Shown: positions 36,385 to 46,073, counted from the first letter of the stretch. The stretch: 64,000 bases of DNA from Microbacterium sp. (GCF_031178445.1 NZ_JAPSIY010000003.1:217253-281252); one strand, 5' to 3'. A program made the numbers and translations. The notes: generated by a model not told the origin, from the letters alone.

Positions 36385-38291
36385 GCCTGCTCCTCGAAGA
36401 TCTTGCGCCATGACTCGTCTGAGACGAGGTCGGGAAGGGCGGCACGGTATTCGGACTGAAGCTTCGACCAGTCTCGCCGCAGGCGGCGGTGCAGCCTGAC
36501 GCTCTCTGCCAACATCCGGCGGTACTGCCCGCGGTTGCGGGTGTAGACGTTCTTGCCTGATCCGTCGGCGGAACTCACCAGCGCGCTGTCGAAATGCGGA
36601 ACGCGCCACCATTGCGCGTCGCCCTTGCCGAATTCGACTTGCGGTTGTGAGAGGTTGGCTGGATCGGGTTCACGGAGCCAATGCGCCAGCAGCGTGCGAA
36701 GAGTGAAGATACGAAGTCGCAGGCCGGTCGGACTGTCGAGTTCATTGGCCTTCAGCGGCGTGTACACCTGCCGACCCTTACGAGAATGCAGGACGCGACT
36801 TGGATCGCGGTGGACCACGGTCTCCGGGAAGTCGGCGGCCAGCTCGCGGGCGGCGGGCATGGCCGTCGCCAGGTTCCGCCTCATGTGCTCCGGGCCCGAC
36901 AGGACGTCGCGCAGTGCGCGCGCACGGAGGGCGACGGGGTAATACTGCATCATCATCAGATGCTTGAGGTCGACGCGCAGACTGTGCTTGAGCAGGCGTC
37001 CCCCCTGCGGGGCGTTCGAGTGCAGCAGGGCCGCCACGATGCGATTTCGTGCGTGGAAGTATGCCTGCCAGTCGATCGTGTCGTCCTTGTTCACCCAGGA
37101 GACGTGCCACAGCGCCACGCCCGGCAGCGACAGCGTGGGATATCCGGCCTCGCGTGCGCGAAGGCAGAACTCGGCGTCGTCCCATTTGATGAAGGCCGGC
37201 AGCGACAGGCCCACATCACGGATGGTGGCGAGCGGGATGAGGCACATCCACCAGCCGTTGTAATCGGAGTCCATCCGCATGTGAAGCAGCGGCGACTGCC
37301 GCAGGTTCGCGACTCCGAAGTCGTGCGGCATCTTCTCCTGGTAGAGGTTGCGCCACATGAATGGATGCTCGTCGACGACCTCCGCCCAGCCGTGCAGCTT
37401 GGGTCGATCGAGCAGGTCGAACATGTGCCCGCCGACCAGGACGGGGGTGGTGGCGTAGCGCCCGAACACGACAGAGCGGCGCAGTGATTCGGGCTCCAGG
37501 CGAACATCGTCGTCCAGAAGCTGCACGAAGTCGCTGTCCGGACGCTTCAGGGTCTCGTGCATGGAGCGAGAGAATCCGCCTGAGCCGCCCAGATTCTGCT
37601 GACGGATGACCTGGAGTGTCTCGCCCAGCTTCTCGGCGATCTCCGCGAAACCAGGCTGATCCTCGACCAGGCGTGTCCCCTGGTCGATGAGGAAGATCCT
37701 GTCGACGACCTCGAGCGCGTCAGGCGCGTCTGCGAGCGCACCCAGAGTGTCGATGCAGTAGTCCGGCTTGTTGTACGTCGTGATTCCCAGCGAAGTCTTG
37801 CCGCTCCGCGCCGGCTCCTCATCAGTGGTCCACTCAGCGCCCTCCAGGATCGCGTGCTTCTCATCGGCGACGACGTCGAACCAGATCCAGCCGCCGTCGC
37901 TGTACTCGGTGAGGGAGAGGTCGAACGTGGTGATCGCCGCTCCGGCCACCTCCCGGGTGTCGATGCGCTGTTTTACGCCGCTGCCGTTCGACCGATAGAC
38001 CAGGATCGTCGCCGGCCCGGTGGTCCGCACGGTCAGCCGCACCTCACGAACACCCGTCCAGTGCTGCCAATACGATGCGGGGAATGCATTGAAATACGTG
38101 CCGAGCGAGACTCGTCGCCCAGCCGAGATGCGCGCGCGGTGGCGCCCGAGGATGTTGCCCAGCTGAGCGCGATTGGACACGCGCACAGGTTTCTCATCGA
38201 TGACCGACCAGGTCTCGGGGTCGGCGTAGAGCGGAAGAAGGTCGGGATCTCGGTCGAGCGGGAAGACGACGTTCTGCAGCACGTGGGTCAC
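36381..38291 (-). CDS. glfT2: galactofuranosyltransferase GlfT2-like
   Basis: A 636-residue protein; mycobacterial GlfT2 is 637. An N-terminal beta-rich domain (about 1-160) precedes the GT-A domain with GITTYNKPDYC, RQQNLGGSGGFSRSMHETL, the metal-binding LLDDDVRLEPE at 260-262, MDSDYNGWWMCLIP, FIKWDDAEFCLR and a catalytic-region histidine at 396 (ALWHVSW), the same number as in the mycobacterial enzyme. A helical C-terminal domain follows. GlfT2 polymerises galactan by alternating beta-1,5 and beta-1,6 galactofuranose. The organism is not expected to have mycolyl-arabinogalactan, so the product may be a different galactan. GTG 38291 is eight bases after a TAGGCT -10. Confidence 0.88.
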   Translation of the reverse strand: MTHVLQNVVFPLDRDPDLLPLYADPETWSVIDEKPVRVSNRAQLGNILGRHRARISAGRRVSLGTYFNAFPASYWQHWTGVREVRLTVRTTGPATILVYRSNGSGVKQRIDTREVAGAAITTFDLSLTEYSDGGWIWFDVVADEKHAILEGAEWTTDEEPARSGKTSLGITTYNKPDYCIDTLGALADAPDALEVVDRIFLIDQGTRLVEDQPGFAEIAEKLGETLQVIRQQNLGGSGGFSRSMHETLKRPDSDFVQLLDDDVRLEPESLRRSVVFGRYATTPVLVGGHMFDLLDRPKLHGWAEVVDEHPFMWRNLYQEKMPHDFGVANLRQSPLLHMRMDSDYNGWWMCLIPLATIRDVGLSLPAFIKWDDAEFCLRAREAGYPTLSLPGVALWHVSWVNKDDTIDWQAYFHARNRIVAALLHSNAPQGGRLLKHSLRVDLKHLMMMQYYPVALRARALRDVLSGPEHMRRNLATAMPAARELAADFPETVVHRDPSRVLHSRKGRQVYTPLKANELDSPTGLRLRIFTLRTLLAHWLREPDPANLSQPQVEFGKGDAQWWRVPHFDSALVSSADGSGKNVYTRNRGQYRRMLAESVRLHRRLRRDWSKLQSEYRAALPDLVSDESWRKIFEEQA

Positions 38292-38299
38292 GAGTTGAA

Positions 38300-38305
38300 A
38301 GCCTA
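38300..38305 (-). promoter_or_regulatory. -10 TAGGCT, leaderless-type promoter for the GlfT2-like gene
   Basis: Minus-strand TAGGCT is followed by eight bases and the GTG at 38291. Confidence 0.5.
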
Positions 38306-38345
38306 CCCGGCGTCGTCTTGAGAACTTCCCTGATGCTGCCCTGGG

Positions 38346-39644
38346 CTAACGCTCCGGCCGCAGCGTCGGCACCGCGCCTGTGTGCGCCGCGTCGATGATC
38401 TCCCGCCACGACCTGCTCTGCCCGGCGCGCAGTGCACAGAGCACCAGCAGCACCCATCCCGCGCCTGTCAGGGTGAAGCTTTCGAACATCGACTCCACCG
38501 CCAGCGTCATCAGCAGCAGCGGGGTCCAGGCGTACACGACTGAGCGGCGGACGCTGGCGACCAGCCACGAGCGCACGATGGCGACGCCGCCGAGGGCCAG
38601 GAACAGCAGCAGACCGACCCATCCCACCTGCAGCAGGGTGTCGAAGTACGCGTTCAGGGCGGATCGGTGGCTCTCTCCGAGCAGGAAGTTCACGTAGGTG
38701 AACGGGTACTCGCCGCGCGGCCACGGCCCGAACCAGCCCCATCCGGTGATGGGCCGCTCGGCGCTGAAATCGAGCAGCAGGTTCCACAGATCGGCACGCA
38801 TCGAGAAGTCGGATCCAGCGTCCAGGATGCGGATGATCTGATGCCGGAGTCCGAACGCCAGGGCGAGTGCCACCGCGACCACGGCGCCAAGGACCCACTG
38901 CACGATCGTGCGACGTTCGGCGGAGGTATGCCGAACGATGGTGAGGGCGGTCGTGGCGACGCCGACGCCCGCCGCGAGGACGACGACGGTGGGCGACGCC
39001 GACAGGAGGGCCAGGAACCCGCCGAGCGCGACGGAGGCGACGCCGACGCCGCGTGAAACCGACTGCGTGCGCCATTCGATCACGAATGTGATCAGGGCGA
39101 CCACGGCGATGAAGCCCAGCATGTTGCGGGTGCCGAAGATGCCCTGGATCGGCCCGCCGAACGCCAGGTTGCCCTCGATGCCGAATCGCGTGAACGGCGT
39201 GTCGAGCAGCACGCCCGAGAGCAGTTCCAGCCCGAGTGAGATCGCCAGCAGCCACCGGAGTGTGTCGCCGATGGCACGCACGGTCTGCAGCGTGTCGCGC
39301 ACGTGCCCGATGGTGATCGCGATGATCGTGTATCCGAGCAGGGTGATCCACCCGGTGAGGGTCGACGAGCGATCGGTGCTCCACAGGGCACTGGCGAGGG
39401 CGAGAAGAAGGAATACGAGAAGTGAGCTGGGGGCGAACCGCAGGAGTGACAGCTCAGCACGACGTGCGATCAGGATCACGGCGCCGAGCACGGCCAGCAT
39501 CGTCACGACCGTCGCCAAGGTGGCTGTCGAGGTCAGCCGCTCGATCAGGAAGGACCCGAACACCGCTGCCAGCGCGGTGAGTGTGTAGGCGCGCGCGAAC
39601 ACCGCCGAGTCCAGCAGCGCCATCAGCGCGCGCTGCGCCGTCAC
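38346..39644 (-). CDS. O-antigen ligase/polymerase family membrane protein, copy 1
   Basis: A 432-residue polytopic protein with about ten to twelve hydrophobic segments. The long loop contains ERPITGWGWFGPWPRGEY followed by a histidine-bearing segment (GESHRSALNAYFDTLLQVGW), the layout of the Wzy_C/WaaL family. Such proteins polymerise or ligate lipid-linked glycan repeats on the outer face of the membrane. GTG 39644 overlaps the stop of the next gene (GTGA), so the two are coupled. A longer upstream reading frame lies inside that neighbour and is rejected. Confidence 0.8.
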   Translation of the reverse strand: MTAQRALMALLDSAVFARAYTLTALAAVFGSFLIERLTSTATLATVVTMLAVLGAVILIARRAELSLLRFAPSSLLVFLLLALASALWSTDRSSTLTGWITLLGYTIIAITIGHVRDTLQTVRAIGDTLRWLLAISLGLELLSGVLLDTPFTRFGIEGNLAFGGPIQGIFGTRNMLGFIAVVALITFVIEWRTQSVSRGVGVASVALGGFLALLSASPTVVVLAAGVGVATTALTIVRHTSAERRTIVQWVLGAVVAVALALAFGLRHQIIRILDAGSDFSMRADLWNLLLDFSAERPITGWGWFGPWPRGEYPFTYVNFLLGESHRSALNAYFDTLLQVGWVGLLLFLALGGVAIVRSWLVASVRRSVVYAWTPLLLMTLAVESMFESFTLTGAGWVLLVLCALRAGQSRSWREIIDAAHTGAVPTLRPER

Positions 39645-41059
39645 GGCACCCGCCGGGTCCGAGGCCCGTGGCTGATCACCGGCGTGCGCTCTCCGATGCC
39701 GACACCGATAAGAGGCACTGCCTTGATCTTGAACGACAGCAGCACGAGCAGCATCCAGCCCCAGAGGACGATCGGTGCTGATTCGGCCAGGCCCTCGAAG
39801 AGCAGCACTGCGGCCAGCAGGATCGGCAGCAGCGCGACAGGGGAGTAGGGGCGCTGTGCGTCGAGGTCCCAGCGCGGACGGTCGACGGCGAAGAACCAGG
39901 CCCGCCATGTCAGCGCCATCCAGGCGATGAACATCAGCGCTACCCCTACGCCGCCGAGTTGCAGGAACACGTCGAGCCACATGTTGTGGGCATGGAAGAC
40001 GGTCAGTCCGTGGTTCAGGATCCACCCGTCGAATGCCGCATCCCAGGGCACCCAGGGTGACGAGAATCCGTTTCCGAGTACGGGGCGCTCAATCGCCCGC
40101 TGCCACACCGCCTGCCAGATCTCCAGGCGGCCCGTCAGATCCGACCCCTTGCCGAGGAGCGCGAGCAGCCGGTCGCGCAACAGCAGCGCACCCGTGACGC
40201 CCACGACCGCGACGGCACCCGCGATCAGGTACACGGCGCGTCTCTGCCCCGGGGTGCGGGAGGCGCGTGCGAGCAGAGCGGCGAGGAGCACGACCATAAC
40301 GACGGCGATGCTGAGATACACGGTCGCCGAGGCAGCCTTCACGAGCAGCACAGCCGCGAGCAGGGCCCAGACGATGAGCACGCCGCGGCGGCGCGCACCC
40401 GCGGCGAACAGCACGCCGAAGACGAGCAGCGCGAACAGGCACATCATCGCCATCGTGTGAGCGTTGCCGACGATGCCCTGAATCCGCCCATCGTCGAAGA
40501 GGTTGCCGCGCACCCAATACAGGTGCGGATCGATCTTTCCCTCCGGCACGGGTGCGAAGTTCGGCAGAAGCGGGCGCCGCAGCACTAGCGCGACCCACAG
40601 CTCGATCACGAGCGAGAGGCCGAGTACGAGTTTCAGCGCGGTCGAGAGCGCCCGCACGATCTCCTGCCACGTGAGCACAGTGGCAATGAACAGCGCATTC
40701 AAAGTCACGACGGCCATCAGCGTCCAGGTCAGCAGCGTCGCGCCCGGCCAACGCGACCACAGTGTCGACAGCAGGGCGAGCGCGACGTAGCCGAGGGCAG
40801 CCCACGGCAGTCGACGCCAGGGGAACCTCGTCGGGCGATGGCGAGCGACGGCGGGCACCCAGATGCCCAGGATCCCGAGGGTGAGCAGGACCATCACGAT
40901 CCCCGCACCGGCGGCGCCGAGCAGGTTGTACACCGCGGTGTGGGCAAGCACCGTGAACATGGTGACGACGGCGTACGCGCGCACCATCAGATGCCCCGTC
41001 GTCTCGCGCGCCGGGGCGGCGGGCGGCTCAGTCACCGGATGCTTGCTGTACACGGCCAT
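39641..41059 (-). CDS. O-antigen ligase/polymerase family membrane protein, copy 2
   Basis: A 472-residue polytopic protein. The diagnostic loop reads AIERPVLGNGFSSPWVPWD and then GLTVFHAHNMWLDVFLQLGG, with the HNxxLD-type motif of Wzy_C/WaaL proteins. It resembles copy 1 in order and spacing, suggesting an old duplication with possible specialisation for two polymers. ATG 41059 is seven bases after a TAGCCT -10, again without a ribosome binding site. It is divergent from manA across a 71-base gap. Confidence 0.83.
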   Translation of the reverse strand: MAVYSKHPVTEPPAAPARETTGHLMVRAYAVVTMFTVLAHTAVYNLLGAAGAGIVMVLLTLGILGIWVPAVARHRPTRFPWRRLPWAALGYVALALLSTLWSRWPGATLLTWTLMAVVTLNALFIATVLTWQEIVRALSTALKLVLGLSLVIELWVALVLRRPLLPNFAPVPEGKIDPHLYWVRGNLFDDGRIQGIVGNAHTMAMMCLFALLVFGVLFAAGARRRGVLIVWALLAAVLLVKAASATVYLSIAVVMVVLLAALLARASRTPGQRRAVYLIAGAVAVVGVTGALLLRDRLLALLGKGSDLTGRLEIWQAVWQRAIERPVLGNGFSSPWVPWDAAFDGWILNHGLTVFHAHNMWLDVFLQLGGVGVALMFIAWMALTWRAWFFAVDRPRWDLDAQRPYSPVALLPILLAAVLLFEGLAESAPIVLWGWMLLVLLSFKIKAVPLIGVGIGERTPVISHGPRTRRVP

Positions 41060-41066
41060 CGCGTTC

Positions 41067-41072
41067 AGGCTA
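41067..41072 (-). promoter_or_regulatory. -10 TAGCCT, leaderless-type promoter
   Basis: Minus-strand TAGCCT is followed by seven bases and the ATG at 41059. Confidence 0.5.
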
Positions 41073-41118
41073 CCGCGCCATGCCGGTCGCAAACGGTGAG
41101 GCGCGGGCACGGGCGGCT

Positions 41119-41124
41119 TACGCT
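41119..41124 (+). promoter_or_regulatory. -10 TACGCT, leaderless-type promoter for manA
   Basis: TACGCT is followed by six bases and the ATG at 41131. Confidence 0.5.
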
Positions 41125-41130
41125 GAGAGG

Positions 41131-42255
41131 ATGCTGCTCTCGATCTCGAACCGGCCCCGTGACTACGCCTGGGGTTCCACGACTCTTCTGGCAGGTCTGG
41201 AGGGCCGCAGCCCTTCCGCCGAGCCCGAAGCCGAGGTCTGGTTCGGAGATCATCCGGGCGACCCTGCCGACGTCGCGGACGGCGGCACGCTCGACGAGAT
41301 CACCGGCGGATCACTTCCGTACCTGCTCAAGCTCCTCGCGGCGGCCGACCCGCTCTCGATCCAGGTCCATCCGACCCTCGCGCAGGCGCGCGAGGGTTTC
41401 GCGAGGGAGAAGCACCTCGCAGCGTCGGACCCCGCGCGAAACTACCGGGATGACAATCACAAGCCCGAGCTGATCGTGCCGCTCAGCGAGCGCTTCGAGG
41501 CGCTCGCCGGCCTGCGGCCCGTCCCGGAAACGCTCCGCCTCCTGGAGTCTTTCCCCGAATCCGGGGGAGTCGCCGAGCTGCGTTCACGGCTGCAGCAGGG
41601 TGAGCCGGCTGATGCGCTTCGGGAGACGATCGGGTGGCTGCTGTCGGGTAACGCTCAGCCCCAGGTCGACGAGCTCATCGCCGGGCTGCGCGTCGCCGCC
41701 TCGGTGGAGTTCGCGGAGGCGCTCAACGGCATCCGAGCGATCGCGGAGCGCAACCCGCGCGACCCGGGCGTCGTCGTCGCCCTGCTGATGAACTTCCTCG
41801 TCCTGCACCGCGGCGAGGCGATCTTCCTGCGCGCTGGACTCCTGCACGCTTACGTCTCCGGCCTCGGCGTCGAGATCATGGCGGCCAGCGACAACGTGCT
41901 GCGTGGCGGGCTCACTCCCAAGCACATCGACGTCGACGAACTGCTCGCCGTGGTCGATCCGACCCCGGGCCCCGTCCCCGTGCAGCGACCGTCTGACGAC
42001 GCCGAGGTCGTCGAGTACGACATACCGGTGCCGGACTTCGCGCTGCGACGCGTGCGTGTCGACGGAGAGCGGCGCATCGAACTGGCGGGGCCGGCTATCG
42101 TTCTCGTCACGGCAGGCAAGGTCGCAGTCGCGTCCGAATCCGAGGTTGAAGTCGACGTTCCGGTCGGCGGCGCGGCCTTCGCCTCGCCGGACGAGGGGGC
42201 ACTCACACTGGTCGGTCAGGGCGAGGTCTTCGTCGCCGAACCCGGGTGGGACTGA
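41131..42255 (+). CDS. manA: mannose-6-phosphate isomerase, class I
   Basis: A 374-residue cupin-type enzyme interconverting fructose 6-phosphate and mannose 6-phosphate, the entry to GDP-mannose and mannosylated glycans. Zinc-ligand motifs are visible: SIQVHPTLAQA (Gln and His), DDNHKPELIV (Glu and His) and LLHAYVSGLGVEIMAASDNV (His), followed by LRGGLTPKHID with the conserved Arg. Length is usual for actinobacterial ManA. ATG 41131 has a -10 six bases upstream and no ribosome binding site. The cluster also uses hexose-derived nucleotide sugars, but manA itself is probably housekeeping. Confidence 0.93.
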   Translation: MLLSISNRPRDYAWGSTTLLAGLEGRSPSAEPEAEVWFGDHPGDPADVADGGTLDEITGGSLPYLLKLLAAADPLSIQVHPTLAQAREGFAREKHLAASDPARNYRDDNHKPELIVPLSERFEALAGLRPVPETLRLLESFPESGGVAELRSRLQQGEPADALRETIGWLLSGNAQPQVDELIAGLRVAASVEFAEALNGIRAIAERNPRDPGVVVALLMNFLVLHRGEAIFLRAGLLHAYVSGLGVEIMAASDNVLRGGLTPKHIDVDELLAVVDPTPGPVPVQRPSDDAEVVEYDIPVPDFALRRVRVDGERRIELAGPAIVLVTAGKVAVASESEVEVDVPVGGAAFASPDEGALTLVGQGEVFVAEPGWD

Positions 42256-42259
42256 GCCC

Positions 42260-42289
42260 GCCTCCCGGTTCCGGCAACGGGCGGGAGGC
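42260..42289. terminator. terminator between convergent manA and acetyltransferase genes
   Basis: An 8-bp stem, GCCTCCCG and CGGGAGGC, with a 14-base loop that can add internal CCGG pairing. It lies just after the manA stop and could serve both strands. Confidence 0.5.
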
Positions 42290-42322
42290 CCGGTGCTCAG
42301 GCGTGACTGCGCAGGAACACAG

Positions 42323-43066
42323 TCACGCTCGCCGCCACCACCGTGAGCTGGTCGTGGGCGCGGCCGCAAACTCGACGGACTCGGGGCTCTCCTCGCCCGT
42401 GCGAGCCCACCACCGCGACTTCGCCACTGTGGACGCGTCTGGCTTGTAGTACGGCTTCGTGAGCGACAGATGCGGACGCTCCCAGGCGATGTCGGTTCGG
42501 ACCACACGGGCGGGGTTGCCCGCGGCGACGGCGTTGTTGGGCACATCCTTGGTCACTACGGATCCGAGTCCGATCACGGAACCGGAGCCGATCGACACGC
42601 CGGCCAGAATCGAGGCGTTGTATCCGATCCAAACGTGCGCGCCGACGATGATGTCCCGCGAGATGTTCACACGCTTGCCGGTGTTCACGTCGAAGATCGG
42701 ATGCCCGTCGTCGGCGCGCATTTGCACCCCGATCGCGAGCATGCAATCCTCGCCGAGACGTACGGTGGTACCTTCCGTCGCGGAGATTCCAGCAGTGCCG
42801 GTCGTGGAGACATTACGTCCGATGATGACCCGTGCATCCTGACCGACGCGAACCGTCGCAGAGAATGCCGGTACGCCTGTGCTCTCAGCGATCTCCATGA
42901 GACCGTTGTCGCAGTCGAACTGCACACTAAGCCTGCCTAATCGGGCGCGCGCGTCCACACGTAAGACGTTGTTCCGCCCCGAGAAGACGATGTTCGTGTT
43001 TGGAACCCGATCTCCGCTCCATTCAATCCGATTGCCTCTGTCGTCCGAATAAGCGGCGATCTCCAT
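42323..43066 (-). CDS. hexapeptide-repeat O-acetyltransferase
   Basis: A 247-residue protein with a left-handed beta-helix. Its C-terminal half reads NISRDIIVGAHVWIGYNASI, LAGVSIGSGSVIGLGSVVTK and AVAAGNPARVVR, the pattern of xenobiotic/maltose/capsule acetyltransferases. An extended N-terminal half shows looser hexapeptides (VRVGQDARVIIGRNVS). A small-molecule or polymer O-acetyl transfer from acetyl-CoA is likely. ATG 43066 is seven bases after a TACATT -10. It lies downstream of the GT2-TagF gene on the same strand and may decorate that polymer. Confidence 0.8.
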   Translation of the reverse strand: MEIAAYSDDRGNRIEWSGDRVPNTNIVFSGRNNVLRVDARARLGRLSVQFDCDNGLMEIAESTGVPAFSATVRVGQDARVIIGRNVSTTGTAGISATEGTTVRLGEDCMLAIGVQMRADDGHPIFDVNTGKRVNISRDIIVGAHVWIGYNASILAGVSIGSGSVIGLGSVVTKDVPNNAVAAGNPARVVRTDIAWERPHLSLTKPYYKPDASTVAKSRWWARTGEESPESVEFAAAPTTSSRWWRRA

Positions 43067-43073
43067 GCCTTCG

Positions 43074-43079
43074 AATGTA
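43074..43079 (-). promoter_or_regulatory. -10 TACATT, leaderless-type promoter
   Basis: Minus-strand TACATT is followed by seven bases and the ATG at 43066. Confidence 0.5.
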
Positions 43080-43096
43080 CCTGAGCGCGGGAGGGG

Positions 43097-45739
43097 TCAG
43101 CGGTCGACGGCGGTCGTTGAGTCGGCGGACAGCTCGGCGTCCCAGTTGTCCGCAGGTAGGGCCTTGAGACGATCAGCGAGCGGCCGAAAAGTCTGCGCTT
43201 CGAGCATGGCCTCGTAAACGCGCTCGCGGTTGCGTCCGTCGCGCACAGGGAACGTCCGATCCATTCGCTCGAGGTGGGCGGGGTCGGGTCCGTCTGCGAC
43301 GATCGAGGCGGCGACCCGCACCGCCTCATCGGCATCCTCCACAACCGGGCCGAAGCCGTCGCGGTGATAGTCGAAGTATCCCGGTCGTTCGGTATGCCCA
43401 ACGAAGTACTGGTCGCGGTCGTGCTGGTAATAGAGGACTGGAGTGCGGATGTACGCCGCATTGAAGGCGATCGACGAGTAGTCGGTGATGAGTAGACGTG
43501 CGCGGACGATCATCTCGCGCACATCGGTGTCCGCATAGGAGCGCACCTCGATCTCGTCGGGCAGCGAGAACGATGAGAGATAGGGGCGCATGTTCGGATG
43601 CGGCATGAATACGATGCGGGCACCGGCGGAGCGAACGGCGGTGAGCAGCCGCTCGTCGCTGAGGAGAGCGGCGATCCGCTTCGCGTACTCCGTTTCAGCG
43701 AAGTCGGCCATTGCCTCCCGGTCGGCTGAATGCGCGCCCATGCCGCCGACGAGATAGTCGCGCCATGTCGGCATCACGACGATGAGGTTCTTCTCACTGG
43801 CGGCGACGGATTCGGCACGCTGAAGCAGAACGTCGAACCGCGGCAGTCCTGTCAAACGCACCTCCTTACGGCTTGCGCGGTACGCCGGTGCCTCGGTGAG
43901 GTAGCGATACTCGTCGAGCGTCGACGCGACAAAGACCTGGATGTCCTTCGGGTTCAGCCAGTGCGAGATGTCGCCTTTGATGACGCCGTGCTGCAGGAAG
44001 GTGAAGGCGTATTTCGGCGGGCGCATCTTGATCGGCAGCGCGTGCGTGATGAAACGATCGGCATGGCTGGAGGCGAGGTGATCGGCGTGCTTGAGCAGAG
44101 AATAGAACTCGGGCGTCTCATACCCCACGAGCCGTGCCCCCGCTGTCGACATGCGCTCCCAGTCCGGCGTGCCCTCGCGGACGACGAACCAGGAGTTGTG
44201 CTCGGGGTGATGCTCTGCCATCCACCAGTACATGTCCTCGGCACTGTCGCCGGCGTCGACGTCACGGTCGATGAAGACCCACGCGTGGGCGAACTTCTGT
44301 GCCAGCCGCTGCGATCGCACCGCGTGGTCGCGCCGAAGATAGTGCAGGCCGCCGGGCCGCAGACGCCGCGCGACCGCGTCTCTTCCGCGAACGAGGACGT
44401 GTTTGCTTCGGACAAGCAACTGTGAGACGCGCGTATCCTGGGACAGTACCGCATATGCGCTCGGCACAAGCGGCGGCCTCTCGAGGATCTCTTGTCGCAC
44501 GCCGTCGAGGAACAGCTCGATCGACGCGTCATCCGGCACCCAGAGCACATGCTGCATCAGGATCGGTCGGCCGACGTACTCCAGCCCGAACGACTTCTGT
44601 GCCAAAGGCGTCGCTCCGACACCGTTTACCTTCAAGCCGATATGCGGCACCGATCCGCGATATCGGAACACGACTGTCCGCAGTCCGCGACGCGGGTCGC
44701 GTACGCCGCCCCAGTAGACCGGTGCATACCCCTCACCTCGCTTGGTCAGCGTCAGCGCCTCGCGCATCCAGGGCGCGACGTACATGAGGTCGAACTGCGC
44801 GATCGCCTCATCGTCCATATGCTGGAGGAACGCTGGCAACAATTCGTGAAGCTCCGCGTACATGCCCTCGGGAAACGGAGCGTTGCGTACGCCCGGCGTC
44901 TGCGATGAGCGGAGAATCCAGAACTGATCGTAGAGGCACAGGTTCTGCAGCCAGCGAGGCACCTCGCCGCGGTGTTCGAGCGCATCGTCGATGACTGGCA
45001 GGTAGCCATATCGAATCGTATCGGTGTACTTGCGCGGATCAGCACTGCTCGATTGCACCGTCGACGAGTTATCCGAGCGCTGCCGGTACAGATAGCTCGC
45101 TTCGGGGATGAAGGTCACGGTCGGTTCGGCGAAACGAAGGAGGTAGCGGGACGCGAACGAGCCGTCTTCGAATCGAAGCCGGAGGTCTGTGTGGAAGGTG
45201 AGTCCCTCGTCGATCACCACTTCGCGTCTCATGAACCCCGACGTGATGTGCGGCTGCACCCAGGAGGGGCTCTCATTGAGGCTCTTCGTGACGCGTCCGG
45301 CTCGGAAGCGCCCGGTCAGCGCATGCGTGTCGCGGATCTTGTCGGCATCCTCGTACCAGAGCAGCATGCGAACCGACAGCATCGATGGCGGATTCTCGGG
45401 ATCGACTGCTGAAGCGACCTCCGCGAAGTAGTTGTCTGACAGCACGTCGTCCGGGTCCGGAAAAGTCAGCCACGTACCAGTCGCGTGCGGTAGCGCCGCG
45501 TTGCGGGCAGAGGCCTGACCGCCGTTCTCCTTCCGCAGCACCGTCACGTTCGGGTGGCGGGCAGCGAAGGCCTCGGCAACTGCGGCAGTGTCATCGACCG
45601 AACCGTCATCGACGAGGATGACCTGCAGGTTCTCGAACCCGTAGGTCTGGCGCTCGAGTGACGCGAAATACTCCGGCAGGTACCGGGAAACGTTGTACAT
45701 CGGCGAGATGACGCTGAACTCAGCCTGCAACCTTCGCAT
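43097..45739 (-). CDS. GT2 glycosyltransferase fused to CDP-glycerol/ribitol phosphotransferase (TagF-like)
   Basis: An 880-residue protein. The N-terminal GT2 domain has FSVISPMYNVSRYLPEYF, VILVDDGSVDDTA, GGQASARNAALPHATG and FPDPDDVLSDN. After a variable middle, the C-terminal region is a poly(glycerophosphate) transferase-type GT-B domain (PF04464): FLQHGVIKGDISHWLN with the active-site histidine near 580, MPHPNMRPYL near 711 and LLITDYSSIAFNAAYI near 750. The protein should add both a sugar and a polyol phosphate to a growing polymer, as in sugar-polyol-phosphate teichoic acids. CDP-ribitol from the enzyme at 1896 could be the donor, though the genes are 40 kb apart. The catalytic motifs are intact here, unlike in the paralog at 5311. 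Confidence 0.86.
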   Translation of the reverse strand: MRRLQAEFSVISPMYNVSRYLPEYFASLERQTYGFENLQVILVDDGSVDDTAAVAEAFAARHPNVTVLRKENGGQASARNAALPHATGTWLTFPDPDDVLSDNYFAEVASAVDPENPPSMLSVRMLLWYEDADKIRDTHALTGRFRAGRVTKSLNESPSWVQPHITSGFMRREVVIDEGLTFHTDLRLRFEDGSFASRYLLRFAEPTVTFIPEASYLYRQRSDNSSTVQSSSADPRKYTDTIRYGYLPVIDDALEHRGEVPRWLQNLCLYDQFWILRSSQTPGVRNAPFPEGMYAELHELLPAFLQHMDDEAIAQFDLMYVAPWMREALTLTKRGEGYAPVYWGGVRDPRRGLRTVVFRYRGSVPHIGLKVNGVGATPLAQKSFGLEYVGRPILMQHVLWVPDDASIELFLDGVRQEILERPPLVPSAYAVLSQDTRVSQLLVRSKHVLVRGRDAVARRLRPGGLHYLRRDHAVRSQRLAQKFAHAWVFIDRDVDAGDSAEDMYWWMAEHHPEHNSWFVVREGTPDWERMSTAGARLVGYETPEFYSLLKHADHLASSHADRFITHALPIKMRPPKYAFTFLQHGVIKGDISHWLNPKDIQVFVASTLDEYRYLTEAPAYRASRKEVRLTGLPRFDVLLQRAESVAASEKNLIVVMPTWRDYLVGGMGAHSADREAMADFAETEYAKRIAALLSDERLLTAVRSAGARIVFMPHPNMRPYLSSFSLPDEIEVRSYADTDVREMIVRARLLITDYSSIAFNAAYIRTPVLYYQHDRDQYFVGHTERPGYFDYHRDGFGPVVEDADEAVRVAASIVADGPDPAHLERMDRTFPVRDGRNRERVYEAMLEAQTFRPLADRLKALPADNWDAELSADSTTAVDR

Positions 45740-46073
45740 CCTTCCTTGCAGTCACGCACGCAGCTGAGGTTCAGAGGCGCATGGCTCTCGAACGGGTCCG
45801 ATAAAGCGAACGCCACCGTGACGAAGCGATCGTTGCGCGTCTGTTCCACGACAGTTTCCGCACTCGAGAACGGAAACGAGTATACGAAGCCGTCGCTGGG
45901 AATGTGTCGCGCGGTGTCTTCGCGGCATTCCCGCGACACGCCGAAGCAGGCTCAATGAACCTTAAAGGCCCTCTTGAGGGTTTACGATCTGCGACTTGAC
46001 CACGGCGAATGACACGAGTGTAATTAGTGGTGCACGGCCCGCGGGGGGCAGGCAGCAGGGTTGGGAGATCGAG
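45740..46073. other. 334-base intergenic region
   Basis: This gap separates the minus-strand GT2-TagF gene from plus-strand whiB2. It looks more AT-rich than its surroundings. It holds the whiB2 promoter (45996-46024) and a short CCCTC/GAGGG inverted repeat followed by TTT (45969-45983) that could be a weak terminator. No convincing protein-coding frame was seen. Confidence 0.55.
45996..46024 (+). promoter_or_regulatory. whiB2 promoter (TTGACC, 17 bases, TGTAAT)
   Basis: TTGACC at 45996-46001 and TGTAAT at 46019-46024 are 17 bases apart, close to the housekeeping sigma consensus. The leader is about 43 bases and contains GGGAGA before the ATG at 46074. Confidence 0.6.

Noticed and set aside
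45969..45983. CCCTC/GAGGG palindrome as a strong terminator
   Set aside because: The 2-base loop forces opening of the inner pairs, leaving a very short stem; kept only as a note in the intergenic entry.
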